Positions 1 to 5,232 of a stretch of 8,217 bases of DNA are shown here, in pieces. Both the position numbers and the translations under genes were made by a program. Every line of letters begins with the position of its first letter. Position 1 is the first letter of the stretch. The notes under the pieces were generated by a model, which saw only the letters and a list, made by a program, of their open reading frames with translations, searched no databases and was not told where the DNA came from. The stretch is from an uncultured bacterium (GTDB lineage: Bacteria; Bacillota; Clostridia; Oscillospirales; Acutalibacteraceae): positions 1 to 8,217 of the forward strand of contig CAJMOI010000082.1 in NCBI GenBank assembly GCA_905215105.1, written 5' to 3'.

Positions 1-286
1 TGGGGATCATCAGCAGCAGGCCCTGAGAAGCGGTGAAGGTGGTGGTCAGAGCGCCAGCGGCCAGAGAGCCGTGAACAGCGCCGGCAGCACCGGCTTCAGA
101 CTGCATCTCCATAACATTGACCTGGGTGCCGAAGATGTTCTTCTGACCGGCAGCAGACCACACGTCAACGTTATCCGCCATGGGGCTGGAGGGGGTGATG
201 GGGTAGATGGCGGCAACTTCCGTAAACGCATACGCAACGTGCGCAGCAGCGGTATTGCCGTCCATGCTCTTCTTGGTTCTTACCAT
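1..286 (-). CDS. nifJ: Pyruvate:ferredoxin (flavodoxin) oxidoreductase, N-terminal part (cut by window edge)
   Basis: This enzyme oxidatively decarboxylates pyruvate with CoA to acetyl-CoA and CO2 and passes electrons to ferredoxin or flavodoxin, the central pyruvate step in anaerobic fermentation. It is cytoplasmic and uses TPP and Fe-S clusters. Only 95 codons lie in the window; the full single-chain enzyme is near 1,170-1,200 residues, so the rest, including TPP and cluster domains, is off the left edge. The visible part is the start of domain I. MDGNTAAAHVAYAF (residues 8-21) is followed by YPITPSSP (28-35), whose Thr31 matches the pyruvate-contacting threonine of the Desulfovibrio africanus enzyme, and by MQSEAGAAGAVHG (61-73), whose Glu64 matches the glutamate that activates TPP. 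The ATG at 284-286 is chosen because AAAGGAGG lies 10 nt upstream (297-304); Met8 is a less likely alternative. It is transcribed divergently from the CorC-type gene and has its own promoter at 440-468. Confidence 0.96.
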   Translation of the reverse strand, partial: MVRTKKSMDGNTAAAHVAYAFTEVAAIYPITPSSPMADNVDVWSAAGQKNIFGTQVNVMEMQSEAGAAGAVHGSLAAGALTTTFTASQGLLLMIP

Positions 287-439
287 GGGAATATTTCCTC
301 CTTTAAGGATAAATTAGAGTACCGAATCCAAAAAGACTGGCAGGGCCGCCCGTCAGAAAGGCGCGGCAAACCCAAGTGCAGACAGAATTTTCGCCGGAAA
401 CAGAATCGTTCCTTTGAAAAAGCCCCTGCATTCAGATAA

Positions 440-468
440 ATTCTATCATTTTTTACCCATTCTGTAAA
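440..468 (-). promoter_or_regulatory. Sigma-A-type promoter for the pyruvate:ferredoxin oxidoreductase gene
   Basis: Read on the minus strand, TTTACA (463-468) and TAGAAT (440-445) are separated by exactly 17 nt. TG sits one base before the -10 box, giving an extended -10 element (TGATAGAAT). Transcription should start near 433, leaving a leader of about 147 nt before the ATG at 286. The leader holds one modest hairpin: GCCGC at 363-367 pairs with GCGGC at 345-349, extended by CC/GG past a one-base bulge. I recognise no riboswitch class in it. The promoter is inferred from consensus and position only. Confidence 0.8.
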
Positions 469-541
469 GTGAAATCGGGATTTTCTGCGAATTTCTTCTC
501 CCCTTTCCCTTTCCGGTTCAAAACACTGCCCGTCCTTTTCC

Positions 542-565
542 GGCCGCTGGAAGAACCTTCCGGCC
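542..565. repeat. Bulged inverted repeat upstream of the pyruvate oxidoreductase promoter
   Basis: GGCC (542-545) and GGAAG (549-553) pair with CTTCC (557-561) and GGCC (562-565); a 3-nt bulge and a 3-nt AAC loop remain. It lies about 75 nt upstream of the -35 box of the minus-strand promoter. It could be a regulator-binding palindrome or simply a by-product of the GC-rich sequence. No run of T follows on either strand, so it is not a terminator. Confidence 0.3.
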
Positions 566-709
566 CCCTAGGGAATTTCCGCCCCAATCAGCCCTGAAAT
601 TGGCCCGAAAACCGGGACTTTGCGCCGGTGTGGCTCCGTTTTTGCAAACGGGAACCCGCCAGCGCCCGGTTGCGCCGCCGCAGGAGCCTTCTCCGCGTTT
701 TTTGAACCG

Positions 710-739
710 TTGACAGAAAACGGAATGGTAGGGTACAAT
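710..739 (+). promoter_or_regulatory. Sigma-A-type promoter for the CorC/HlyC-family gene
   Basis: TTGACA at 710-715 is a perfect -35 box and TACAAT at 734-739 is a five-of-six -10 box, with an 18-nt spacer. The predicted transcription start is near 746, about 100 nt before the favoured start codon. It is the best promoter on the plus strand in this window and faces the CorC-type gene directly. Confidence 0.8.
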
Positions 740-752
740 AAAATCATGATAG

Positions 753-807
753 TCTGGCAGTTTTCGGATTTTTTCCGGCTGCCTGGAAAAAACGGGAAAA
801 TTCCCGT
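753..807 (+). promoter_or_regulatory. Structured 5' leader of the CorC/HlyC-family mRNA (two stem-loops)
   Basis: Two hairpins lie between the predicted transcript start and the ribosome-binding site. The first (753-787) has an outer stem GGCAG (756-760) with CTGCC (779-783), a short extension at its base, and an inner stem CGGA (765-768) with TCCG (774-777). The second (792-807) is ACGGGA, loop AAAT, TCCCGT, ending 24 nt before the AAAGGGGA site. Neither is followed by a U-run, so they are not terminators. The arrangement does not match an M-box magnesium riboswitch, which is longer and more complex. A regulatory role is speculative. Confidence 0.35.
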
Positions 808-830
808 GACAGTGAAAAATTCAAATCATG

Positions 831-838
831 AAAGGGGA
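831..838 (+). promoter_or_regulatory. Ribosome-binding site that favours the start at 849
   Basis: AAAGGGGA ends 10 nt before the ATG at 849-851 and can pair with the anti-Shine-Dalgarno using one G-U pair. The upstream in-frame ATG at 828 has no such site, and the one at 876 has only AGAAGG at 7 nt. The AAAGGGGA sequence overlaps codons of the longer frame, so the longer start would put the site inside the gene. Confidence 0.6.
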
Positions 839-848
839 CCCAATCTCT

Positions 849-2282
849 ATGCCTGCCGAACCAGAAGGCCACTGTATGCTCCAGCTTCTCTCCGCGTCCG
901 CCGACACCGTTCAGAACGCGGCGGACTCCATGACCGCACAGGACGCGATTTTCTCCGTGATTCTGCTGCTGGTGCTCATCCTTGTCAACGGATTTTTTGC
1001 CGCTTCCGAAATCGCCGTCATTACCTTAAACGACGGCAAGCTGAAAAAGATGGCGGAAGAGGGCAACAAGAAAGCCAAAAAGCTGGTAAAGCTCACCGAG
1101 AATTCCAGCCGTTTCCTCTCCACCATCCAGATCGGCGTGACCCTGTCCGGCTTCCTGACCTCCGCCTCCGCTTCCCAGAGCTTTGCGAACCTGCTGGCGG
1201 ACCAGCTGACATTCCTGCCCTTCCCCCGCTCCACGGTGGTGGGCGTGTCCACGATCATCATCACCATTGTGCTGTCCTATTTCTCACTGGTGCTGGGTGA
1301 GCTGGTACCGAAGAAAATCGCCATGCAGAAAGCGGAACAGCTTTCCTTCCGGTTTGTGGGCATTCTTTCCGCCACGGCAAAGATTTTCAGCCCCTTTATT
1401 TCCTTCCTCAGCTTCTCCACCAATCTGGTGCTGCGGATCATGGGCATTGACCCCAACCATTCCGAGGAAACCGTCACCGAAGAGGAAATCCTGATGATGG
1501 TGGACGTAGGCGAGGAAAAAGGCGTCATCGACGAGGGCGCCAGAGAGATGATCTCCAATATCTTCGAGTTTGACGACCGGGCTGTCAGTGAAATCATGAC
1601 CCACCGCACCGAGGTGGTGGGCGTGGAGGACACCATGACCCTGGCCGAAGCCGTTCATCTGGCGGTGGAAGAGGGCTATTCCCGTATGCCGGTATTCCAC
1701 GAACAGCTGGACACCATTCTGGGCATTTTCTATGTGAAGGACGTGCTGAAATACGTCACTGCCGAGGTTCCCCCGGATATGAAGCTCACCGACCACATGC
1801 GCCCGGCCTATTTCGTGCCGGAAAGCAAGAATTGCAGCGAGCTGCTGGAGGAAATGACCGCCCGCCATATCCAGATTGCCATTGTGGTGGACGAATACGG
1901 CGGCACCGAAGGCATTGTGACCATGGAAGACCTGCTGGAGTCCATTGTGGGCAACATTCAGGACGAATATGACGACGAGGAACAGGAGATTTTCCGGGTC
2001 AGCGAAAACGCCTTTACCGTAGACGGCAGCACCTCCATCGACGAGATTTCCAATTTGCTGCAGGTACACCTGCCGGAAGGGGACTATGACACCATTGCCG
2101 GCCTGGTGGTGGAGCTGCTGGGCAAAATTCCCAAGCCCGGCGAACGTCCCTCCGTCACCCTGAAAAGCCTGACCTTCACCGTGGAAGAGGTGGAGGATCG
2201 CCGGGTCAGCAAAATCCTGATTGTCAAGGACGTCAGCCACGAAGACGAAACAAAGGATCAGGAAGACGAAGAAGAAAAATAA
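849..2282 (+). CDS. CNNM/CorC/HlyC-family membrane protein (DUF21, CBS pair, CorC_HlyC domain)
   Basis: This is an integral membrane protein of the CNNM/CorC family, often called hemolysin C or hemolysin-related; family members are linked to Mg2+ or Co2+ efflux and metal homeostasis rather than haemolysis. From the 849 start it has 477 residues. The DUF21 membrane domain spans about 32-200. It has hydrophobic segments near 33-58, 92-115, 130-150 and 168-198, the SEIAVITLND sequence (53-62), and the conserved GELVPKKIA (150-158). A linker with the EEEILMMV motif (211-218) leads to a CBS pair at about 245-370, including MPVF, LGIFYVKDVL and VDEYGGTEGIVTMEDLLESI (347-366). A CorC_HlyC domain runs from about 380 to 462, followed by an acidic tail. 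Length and order are normal for the family. In-frame starts at 828 and 876 are alternatives. Its own promoter and terminator indicate a single-gene transcript. The transported ion cannot be read from the sequence. Confidence 0.93.
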   Translation: MPAEPEGHCMLQLLSASADTVQNAADSMTAQDAIFSVILLLVLILVNGFFAASEIAVITLNDGKLKKMAEEGNKKAKKLVKLTENSSRFLSTIQIGVTLSGFLTSASASQSFANLLADQLTFLPFPRSTVVGVSTIIITIVLSYFSLVLGELVPKKIAMQKAEQLSFRFVGILSATAKIFSPFISFLSFSTNLVLRIMGIDPNHSEETVTEEEILMMVDVGEEKGVIDEGAREMISNIFEFDDRAVSEIMTHRTEVVGVEDTMTLAEAVHLAVEEGYSRMPVFHEQLDTILGIFYVKDVLKYVTAEVPPDMKLTDHMRPAYFVPESKNCSELLEEMTARHIQIAIVVDEYGGTEGIVTMEDLLESIVGNIQDEYDDEEQEIFRVSENAFTVDGSTSIDEISNLLQVHLPEGDYDTIAGLVVELLGKIPKPGERPSVTLKSLTFTVEEVEDRRVSKILIVKDVSHEDETKDQEDEEEK

Positions 2283-2286
2283 ACGC

Positions 2287-2349
2287 TCCTGTTTCCATAC
2301 AGGAATAAAAAACAGCGATCCGGAGGATTCCGGGTCGCTGTTTGTTTTT
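2287..2349. terminator. Strong, probably bidirectional terminator after the CorC/HlyC-family gene
   Basis: A 14-bp stem, 2310-2323 with 2330-2343 (AAACAGCGATCCGG with CCGGGTCGCTGTTT, one T-G wobble), encloses a 6-nt loop. It is followed by GTTTTT on the plus strand. On the minus strand the same hairpin is followed by TTTATT, so it could also stop transcripts coming from the right. A smaller hairpin lies just before it (TCCTGT 2287-2292 with ACAGGA 2299-2304). It starts 28 nt after the stop codon. Confidence 0.92.
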
Positions 2350-2735
2350 AATATGGAACTTGAGTAAATGCTGGAAAGTACCTGCTCCATTTTGAAAGAT
2401 ATCTCCCCGTCAGCCCTCGCGCCGCCCATGGCGGCTCTTGGGGTTGGGTGCAGATTGGTCTTCTCCATGTTTTAGTGTAGCGCTCTATTTGCTCGCGCTG
2501 CCTCCGGCAGCTCTTGCTGCTGAGTGAAAACAATGATTTTTTATGGGCTCGCTTGCGCTTCGCATTTCTGGGGCTCCGCGCCCCAGACCGCGCCAAAGGG
2601 ACTAAGGTCTCGCCTGCCGGCTCGGTCGGCGCCTTATTGTGTGCCACTGGCACACGGCGCCCTCTGGACTCCGTATGGTCGCGGGTTCACCCCTACCAAT
2701 TCCAGCCTGTTTCCACGCGCAATCTTACAACTGCA
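2350..2735. other. Hairpin-rich non-coding stretch between convergent genes (possible intergenic repeat or structured RNA)
   Basis: No credible gene is visible in these 386 nt; the open frames lack ribosome-binding sites and conserved protein features. The stretch instead carries a series of short perfect hairpins. They are GCCGCC/GGCGGC (2421-2435, CAT loop), GCTGCC/GGCAGC (2497-2511), the overlapping and mutually exclusive GCAGC/GCTGC (2507-2520), CTGGGGC/GCCCCAG (2568-2586), and a compound hairpin at 2628-2661. The compound one has GTGTGCC/GGCACAC inside two copies of GGCGCC. The segment 2540-2700 has a composition unlike the coding DNA around it. It may be a dispersed intergenic repeat, a degenerate insertion, or a structured RNA in the 3' region of the minus-strand gene. 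No obvious promoter was found, and I cannot decide between these. Confidence 0.5.
2628..2661. repeat. Compound perfect hairpin within the non-coding stretch
   Basis: The inner stem GTGTGCC (2639-2645) and GGCACAC (2649-2655) closes a 3-nt ACT loop. The outer arms are two copies of the self-complementary hexamer GGCGCC (2628-2633 and 2656-2661), which can pair with each other across a 5-nt bulge on one side. No T-run follows on either strand, so this is not a standard terminator. Confidence 0.6.
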
Positions 2736-4010
2736 TTACAGGTGCAGCACGCCTTTCTCCACCATGGACTGTGCCGCCAGCATGGCGCCAAGCCGTCCGC
2801 TGTGGAAATTCAAGCCGCCCTGCATCCACGCTGCAAAAGGCTCCCGCAGAGGCGCATCGGCGGACAGCTCAATGGAAGCGCCCAACGTGAACGCACCCGC
2901 CGCCATAATCACCTGACAGTCATAACCGGGCATATCCCAGGGTTCCGGAACCACAAAGGAATCCACCGGAGCGCCCTTCTGCATTCCCTGACAGAAGGCA
3001 ATCAGCGCCTCTTTTTCCCGCAGCAGCACGGCCTGAATGATATCGGCTCTGGGCTCATCGGGGCGGGGCGTTACGTCATAGCCCAGACGCTGGAACAGTC
3101 CGGCAGTAAAGGCCGCAGTTTTCAGGGCTTCGCCGGTGACATGAGGTGCATGGAACGCGCCCATGAACAGCTCCCGGTTATTGCCCAGCGTGCAGCCCAC
3201 TTCCTTGCCCAATCCGGGGGTGGTCAGCCGGTATGCACAGCTCTCCACCAAGTCCTTCCGTCCGGCAATATAGCCGCCGGTGGGCGCAATGCCGCCGCCG
3301 GGGTTTTTAATGAGAGAACCGGCCATCAGATCTGCACCGTGGGAAACCGGCTCGTCGGCCTGGACAAATTCGCCGTAGCAGTTGTCCACCATGACGATGC
3401 AGTCCGGGGCTTTCTTCTTGGCAATGGCTGCAATCCGCTCGATGTCCTCCACAAACAGGGACGGCCGCAGGCTGTAGCCCCGGGAGCGCTGGATATACAC
3501 CATTTTGATACCCGGGTTGATTTCCCGCTCCATGGCGTCATAATCGGGGGTTCCGTCTTCACACAGGTCGATCTGCCGGTATTCGATGCCGAACTCCTTC
3601 AAAGAGCCGTTGCCGTCTCCGGTCAGACCGATGACGCCCCGCAGGGTATCATAGGGCATTCCGGTAACGCTGAGCATCACGTCGCCGGGACGGAGCACGC
3701 CGAACAGGGCCACGGTCAGGGCATGGGTGCCGCTGACGAAGTTGTGGCGCACCAGCGCATCCTCCGCGCCCAGCGCAGAGGCATACACCTGATCTAGGGC
3801 GTCCCGGCCCCGGTCGCCGTAGCCATAGCCGGTGGAGGAAACAAAGTGGCTTTCGCTGACGCCGGCTTCAATAAAGGCGGCCAGCATTTTCTGCTGGTTA
3901 TAGTTCTGCATTTCCTCAATCCGGGCCATGGCGGGGGCGATGTCCTTCATGGTCTCCTCTGCCGCCCGGCGGATGGCGTCGTTTATGTGAAAATAGGGAT
4001 GGTCTTTCAT
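2736..4010 (-). CDS. PLP-dependent methionine gamma-lyase-like / aluminium resistance family protein
   Basis: This is a fold-type I PLP enzyme of the family annotated as methionine gamma-lyase-like or aluminium resistance protein (Cys/Met metabolism superfamily), 424 residues from the chosen ATG. The N-terminal part has SSTGYGYGDRGRDALDQVYA (58-77) and the substrate-side sequence FVSGTHALTVALFGVLRPGD (91-110). The cofactor-binding aspartate is in MVDNCYGEF (Asp209), and the expected Schiff-base lysine is Lys235 in GSLIKNPGGG. TGGYIAGR (244-251) follows. C-terminal motifs include RADIIQAV and GGLNFHSGRLGAM (398-410). The ATG at 4008-4010 is preferred, with AAAGGA about 12 nt upstream. A TTG at 4047-4049 would add 13 unconserved residues. 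It lies 122 nt after aroF and may be co-transcribed; a palindromic unit lies between. The family is real, but its physiological substrate is not settled, so lyase activity should not be assumed. Confidence 0.9.
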   Translation of the reverse strand: MKDHPYFHINDAIRRAAEETMKDIAPAMARIEEMQNYNQQKMLAAFIEAGVSESHFVSSTGYGYGDRGRDALDQVYASALGAEDALVRHNFVSGTHALTVALFGVLRPGDVMLSVTGMPYDTLRGVIGLTGDGNGSLKEFGIEYRQIDLCEDGTPDYDAMEREINPGIKMVYIQRSRGYSLRPSLFVEDIERIAAIAKKKAPDCIVMVDNCYGEFVQADEPVSHGADLMAGSLIKNPGGGIAPTGGYIAGRKDLVESCAYRLTTPGLGKEVGCTLGNNRELFMGAFHAPHVTGEALKTAAFTAGLFQRLGYDVTPRPDEPRADIIQAVLLREKEALIAFCQGMQKGAPVDSFVVPEPWDMPGYDCQVIMAAGAFTLGASIELSADAPLREPFAAWMQGGLNFHSGRLGAMLAAQSMVEKGVLHL

Positions 4011-4060
4011 GTCAGGTTCTGTTCCTTTCTGGGTTGTTAAGTGAATCAAAGGAGAATGTA

Positions 4061-4127
4061 GGGGCGATTATTAACCGCCCGTAAATCTGCATCCATCCGG
4101 TAATAACGGACGCGCCATGCGCGCCCC
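4061..4127. repeat. Two adjacent GC-rich stem-loops between aroF and the PLP enzyme gene (repeat-like unit)
   Basis: One stem-loop spans 4062-4080 (GGGCGAT, 5-nt loop, ACCGCCC; as minus-strand RNA all seven positions pair, one as G-U). A second spans 4108-4126 (GGACGCGC, 3-nt loop, GCGCGCCC, again with one G-U on the minus strand). They are joined by a 27-nt linker and begin a few bases after the aroF stop codon. The outer edges carry GGGGCG and CGCCCCC, giving the unit imperfect terminal symmetry. No T-run follows, so a simple terminator is unlikely. The layout resembles small interspersed palindromic repeats of clostridial genomes, which is an inference. Confidence 0.5.
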
Positions 4128-4132
4128 CGGAA

Positions 4133-5164
4133 TTACACCGACTCTGCAATCTGATACAGCAGCTTCTCCGTGTCGTCCCAGCCAAGGCAGGGGTCGGTGA
4201 TGGATTTTCCGAAAACCCGGTGGTCGGTAATGGGCTGATTGCCCTCTTCCAGATAGCTTTCAATCATCACGCCCTTCACCAGCTTTTTCAGGCCGGGGTG
4301 ATACCGGCGGCTGTGGAGGACTTCGCTGACAATGCGGATCTGCTCTTTGTACTGCTTGTTGGAGTTGGAGTGGTTGGCGTCGATGACGGCGGCGGGATTT
4401 TTCAGCTCCCGCTTTTCATACTGCTCTAGCAGCCGCACCAGATCCTCATAGTGATAGTTGGGCACACAGGTGCCGTACTTGTCCACACCGCCCCGGAGAA
4501 TGACGTGGGCCAGATCGTTGCCGTCGGTGGTCACGTCACAGCCCCGATAAATGAAGGTGTGAGGCCACTGGGCAGCGGTGACGGAGTTGAGCATCACGGA
4601 AAAGTCGCCGCTGGTGGGGTTTTTCATGCCCACGGGAATATCCATGCCGCTGGCCGTGAGCCGGTGCTGCTGGTTTTCCACAGAGCGGGCGCCAATGGCC
4701 TCATAGGACAGGATGTCGTCCAGATAGCTGCGGTTTTCGGGGTACAGCATTTCGTCGGCGGCGGTGAGCCCCGTTTCCGCAATGGCCCGCAGGTGCATTT
4801 TCCGAATGGCGATAATGCCGCCCAACAGGTCGGGAGCCTTGTCCGGTTCCGGCTGGTGCAGCATTCCCTTATAGCCCTCGCCGGTGGTGCGGGGCTTGTT
4901 GGTGTAAATGCGGGGAATCAGAATCAGCCGGTCGGAGACCTTCTCGCTGACTTTGGCCAGCCGGGAAACGTATTCGCACACGGCGTCCTCGTTGTCGGCG
5001 GAGCAGGGCCCCACAATCACCAGAAACCGGTCGGATTCCCCGGTGAATACGGCGCGGATTTCCTCGTCCCGCCGGGCTTTGATTTCCGCCAGCTCGGGAG
5101 AAAGGGGGATTTCCTCTTTCAGCCGGGCAGGCAGGGGTAATTCTTTATTCAGTGTCATTCCCAT
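4133..5164 (-). CDS. aroF: 3-deoxy-7-phosphoheptulonate (DAHP) synthase, class I AroF/AroG/AroH type
   Basis: This enzyme condenses phosphoenolpyruvate with erythrose 4-phosphate to DAHP, the first committed step of the shikimate pathway to aromatic amino acids. It has 343 residues, normal for the short type Ia enzymes related to E. coli AroF/G/H. Metal ligands are all visible: Cys54 in VGPCS, His265 in DANHSNSNK, Glu302 in IESYLEEGNQ, and Asp324 in SITDPCLGWDD. Phosphate and PEP-binding motifs are KPRTT (90-94), GARS (158-161), GMKNPTSG (179-186) and ILRGG (222-226). The N-terminal extension of about 40 residues corresponds to the part that carries feedback regulation in E. coli enzymes; which amino acid inhibits it cannot be read here. 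The ATG at 5162-5164 is chosen for AAGGAG 9 nt upstream; a longer reading to 5227 lacks support. It starts 68 nt after murD, probably by read-through. No T-box leader fits in that gap. The symbol denotes the class, not a specific isozyme. Confidence 0.96.
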   Translation of the reverse strand: MGMTLNKELPLPARLKEEIPLSPELAEIKARRDEEIRAVFTGESDRFLVIVGPCSADNEDAVCEYVSRLAKVSEKVSDRLILIPRIYTNKPRTTGEGYKGMLHQPEPDKAPDLLGGIIAIRKMHLRAIAETGLTAADEMLYPENRSYLDDILSYEAIGARSVENQQHRLTASGMDIPVGMKNPTSGDFSVMLNSVTAAQWPHTFIYRGCDVTTDGNDLAHVILRGGVDKYGTCVPNYHYEDLVRLLEQYEKRELKNPAAVIDANHSNSNKQYKEQIRIVSEVLHSRRYHPGLKKLVKGVMIESYLEEGNQPITDHRVFGKSITDPCLGWDDTEKLLYQIAESV

Positions 5165-5193
5165 AAAATCGGTCTCCTTTTGGACAGAATCAG

Positions 5194-5217
5194 AGGGGCG
5201 CACACAAGCGCGCCCCT
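5194..5217. repeat. GC-rich palindrome between murD and aroF
   Basis: AGGGGCGCAC (5194-5203) and GCGCGCCCCT (5208-5217) flank a 4-nt loop. As minus-strand RNA this is a 10-bp stem with one G-U pair. It sits 15 nt after the murD stop and just ahead of the aroF ribosome-binding site. The nonamer GCGCGCCCC also occurs in the stem-loop at 4119-4127, suggesting related elements. There is no U-run on the minus strand after the stem, so strong termination is unlikely; it could act as a processing or stabilising hairpin. Confidence 0.5.
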
Positions 5218-5232
5218 GTGGAAACAATCGGG

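Larger units (their letters stand above)
287..848. other. Divergent intergenic region, 562 nt, no gene
   Basis: This stretch separates the divergent pyruvate oxidoreductase and CorC-type genes and carries a promoter for each. Between the two promoters (about 470-709) the plus strand is pyrimidine-rich around 490-540. There is an imperfect palindrome at 542-565, with arms GGCC+GGAAG and CTTCC+GGCC, a 3-nt bulge and an AAC loop. A smaller hairpin occurs near 635-653 (CCGTTT/AAACGG). Open frames crossing this region have no recognisable protein features and no plausible ribosome-binding sites. I see no tRNA, small RNA with a terminator, or known riboswitch. Confidence 0.6.

Noticed and set aside
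620..1300. 226-codon plus-strand open frame upstream of and overlapping the CorC gene
   Set aside because: It crosses the promoter and leader, then overlaps the CorC gene in another frame; no conserved features.
1284..2468. Long 394-codon open frame antisense to the CorC/HlyC-family gene
   Set aside because: It is a phase shadow of the GC-rich coding sequence. The plus-strand frame has full family motifs, and the antisense translation has none and no ribosome-binding site.
2348..2653. 101-codon minus-strand open frame in the non-coding stretch
   Set aside because: The translation is Arg/Lys/Pro-rich with no domain, no clear ribosome-binding site, and it runs through several perfect hairpins and into the terminator. 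It looks like translated repeat DNA.
2680..2710. tRNA-like segment containing GCGGGTTCACCCC
   Set aside because: The sequence resembles a T-arm but the arms do not form a 5-bp stem with a 7-nt loop, and no acceptor, D or anticodon arms could be found around it.
2514..3797. 427-codon plus-strand open frame
   Set aside because: Most of it is antisense to the PLP enzyme gene; the start lies in the hairpin-rich non-coding stretch and no protein family is recognisable.
5165..5232. T-box or peptide-leader attenuator in front of aroF
   Set aside because: The 68-nt gap is too short for a T-box, has no specifier or T-box sequence, and the hairpin lacks a U-run and a leader peptide rich in aromatic residues.
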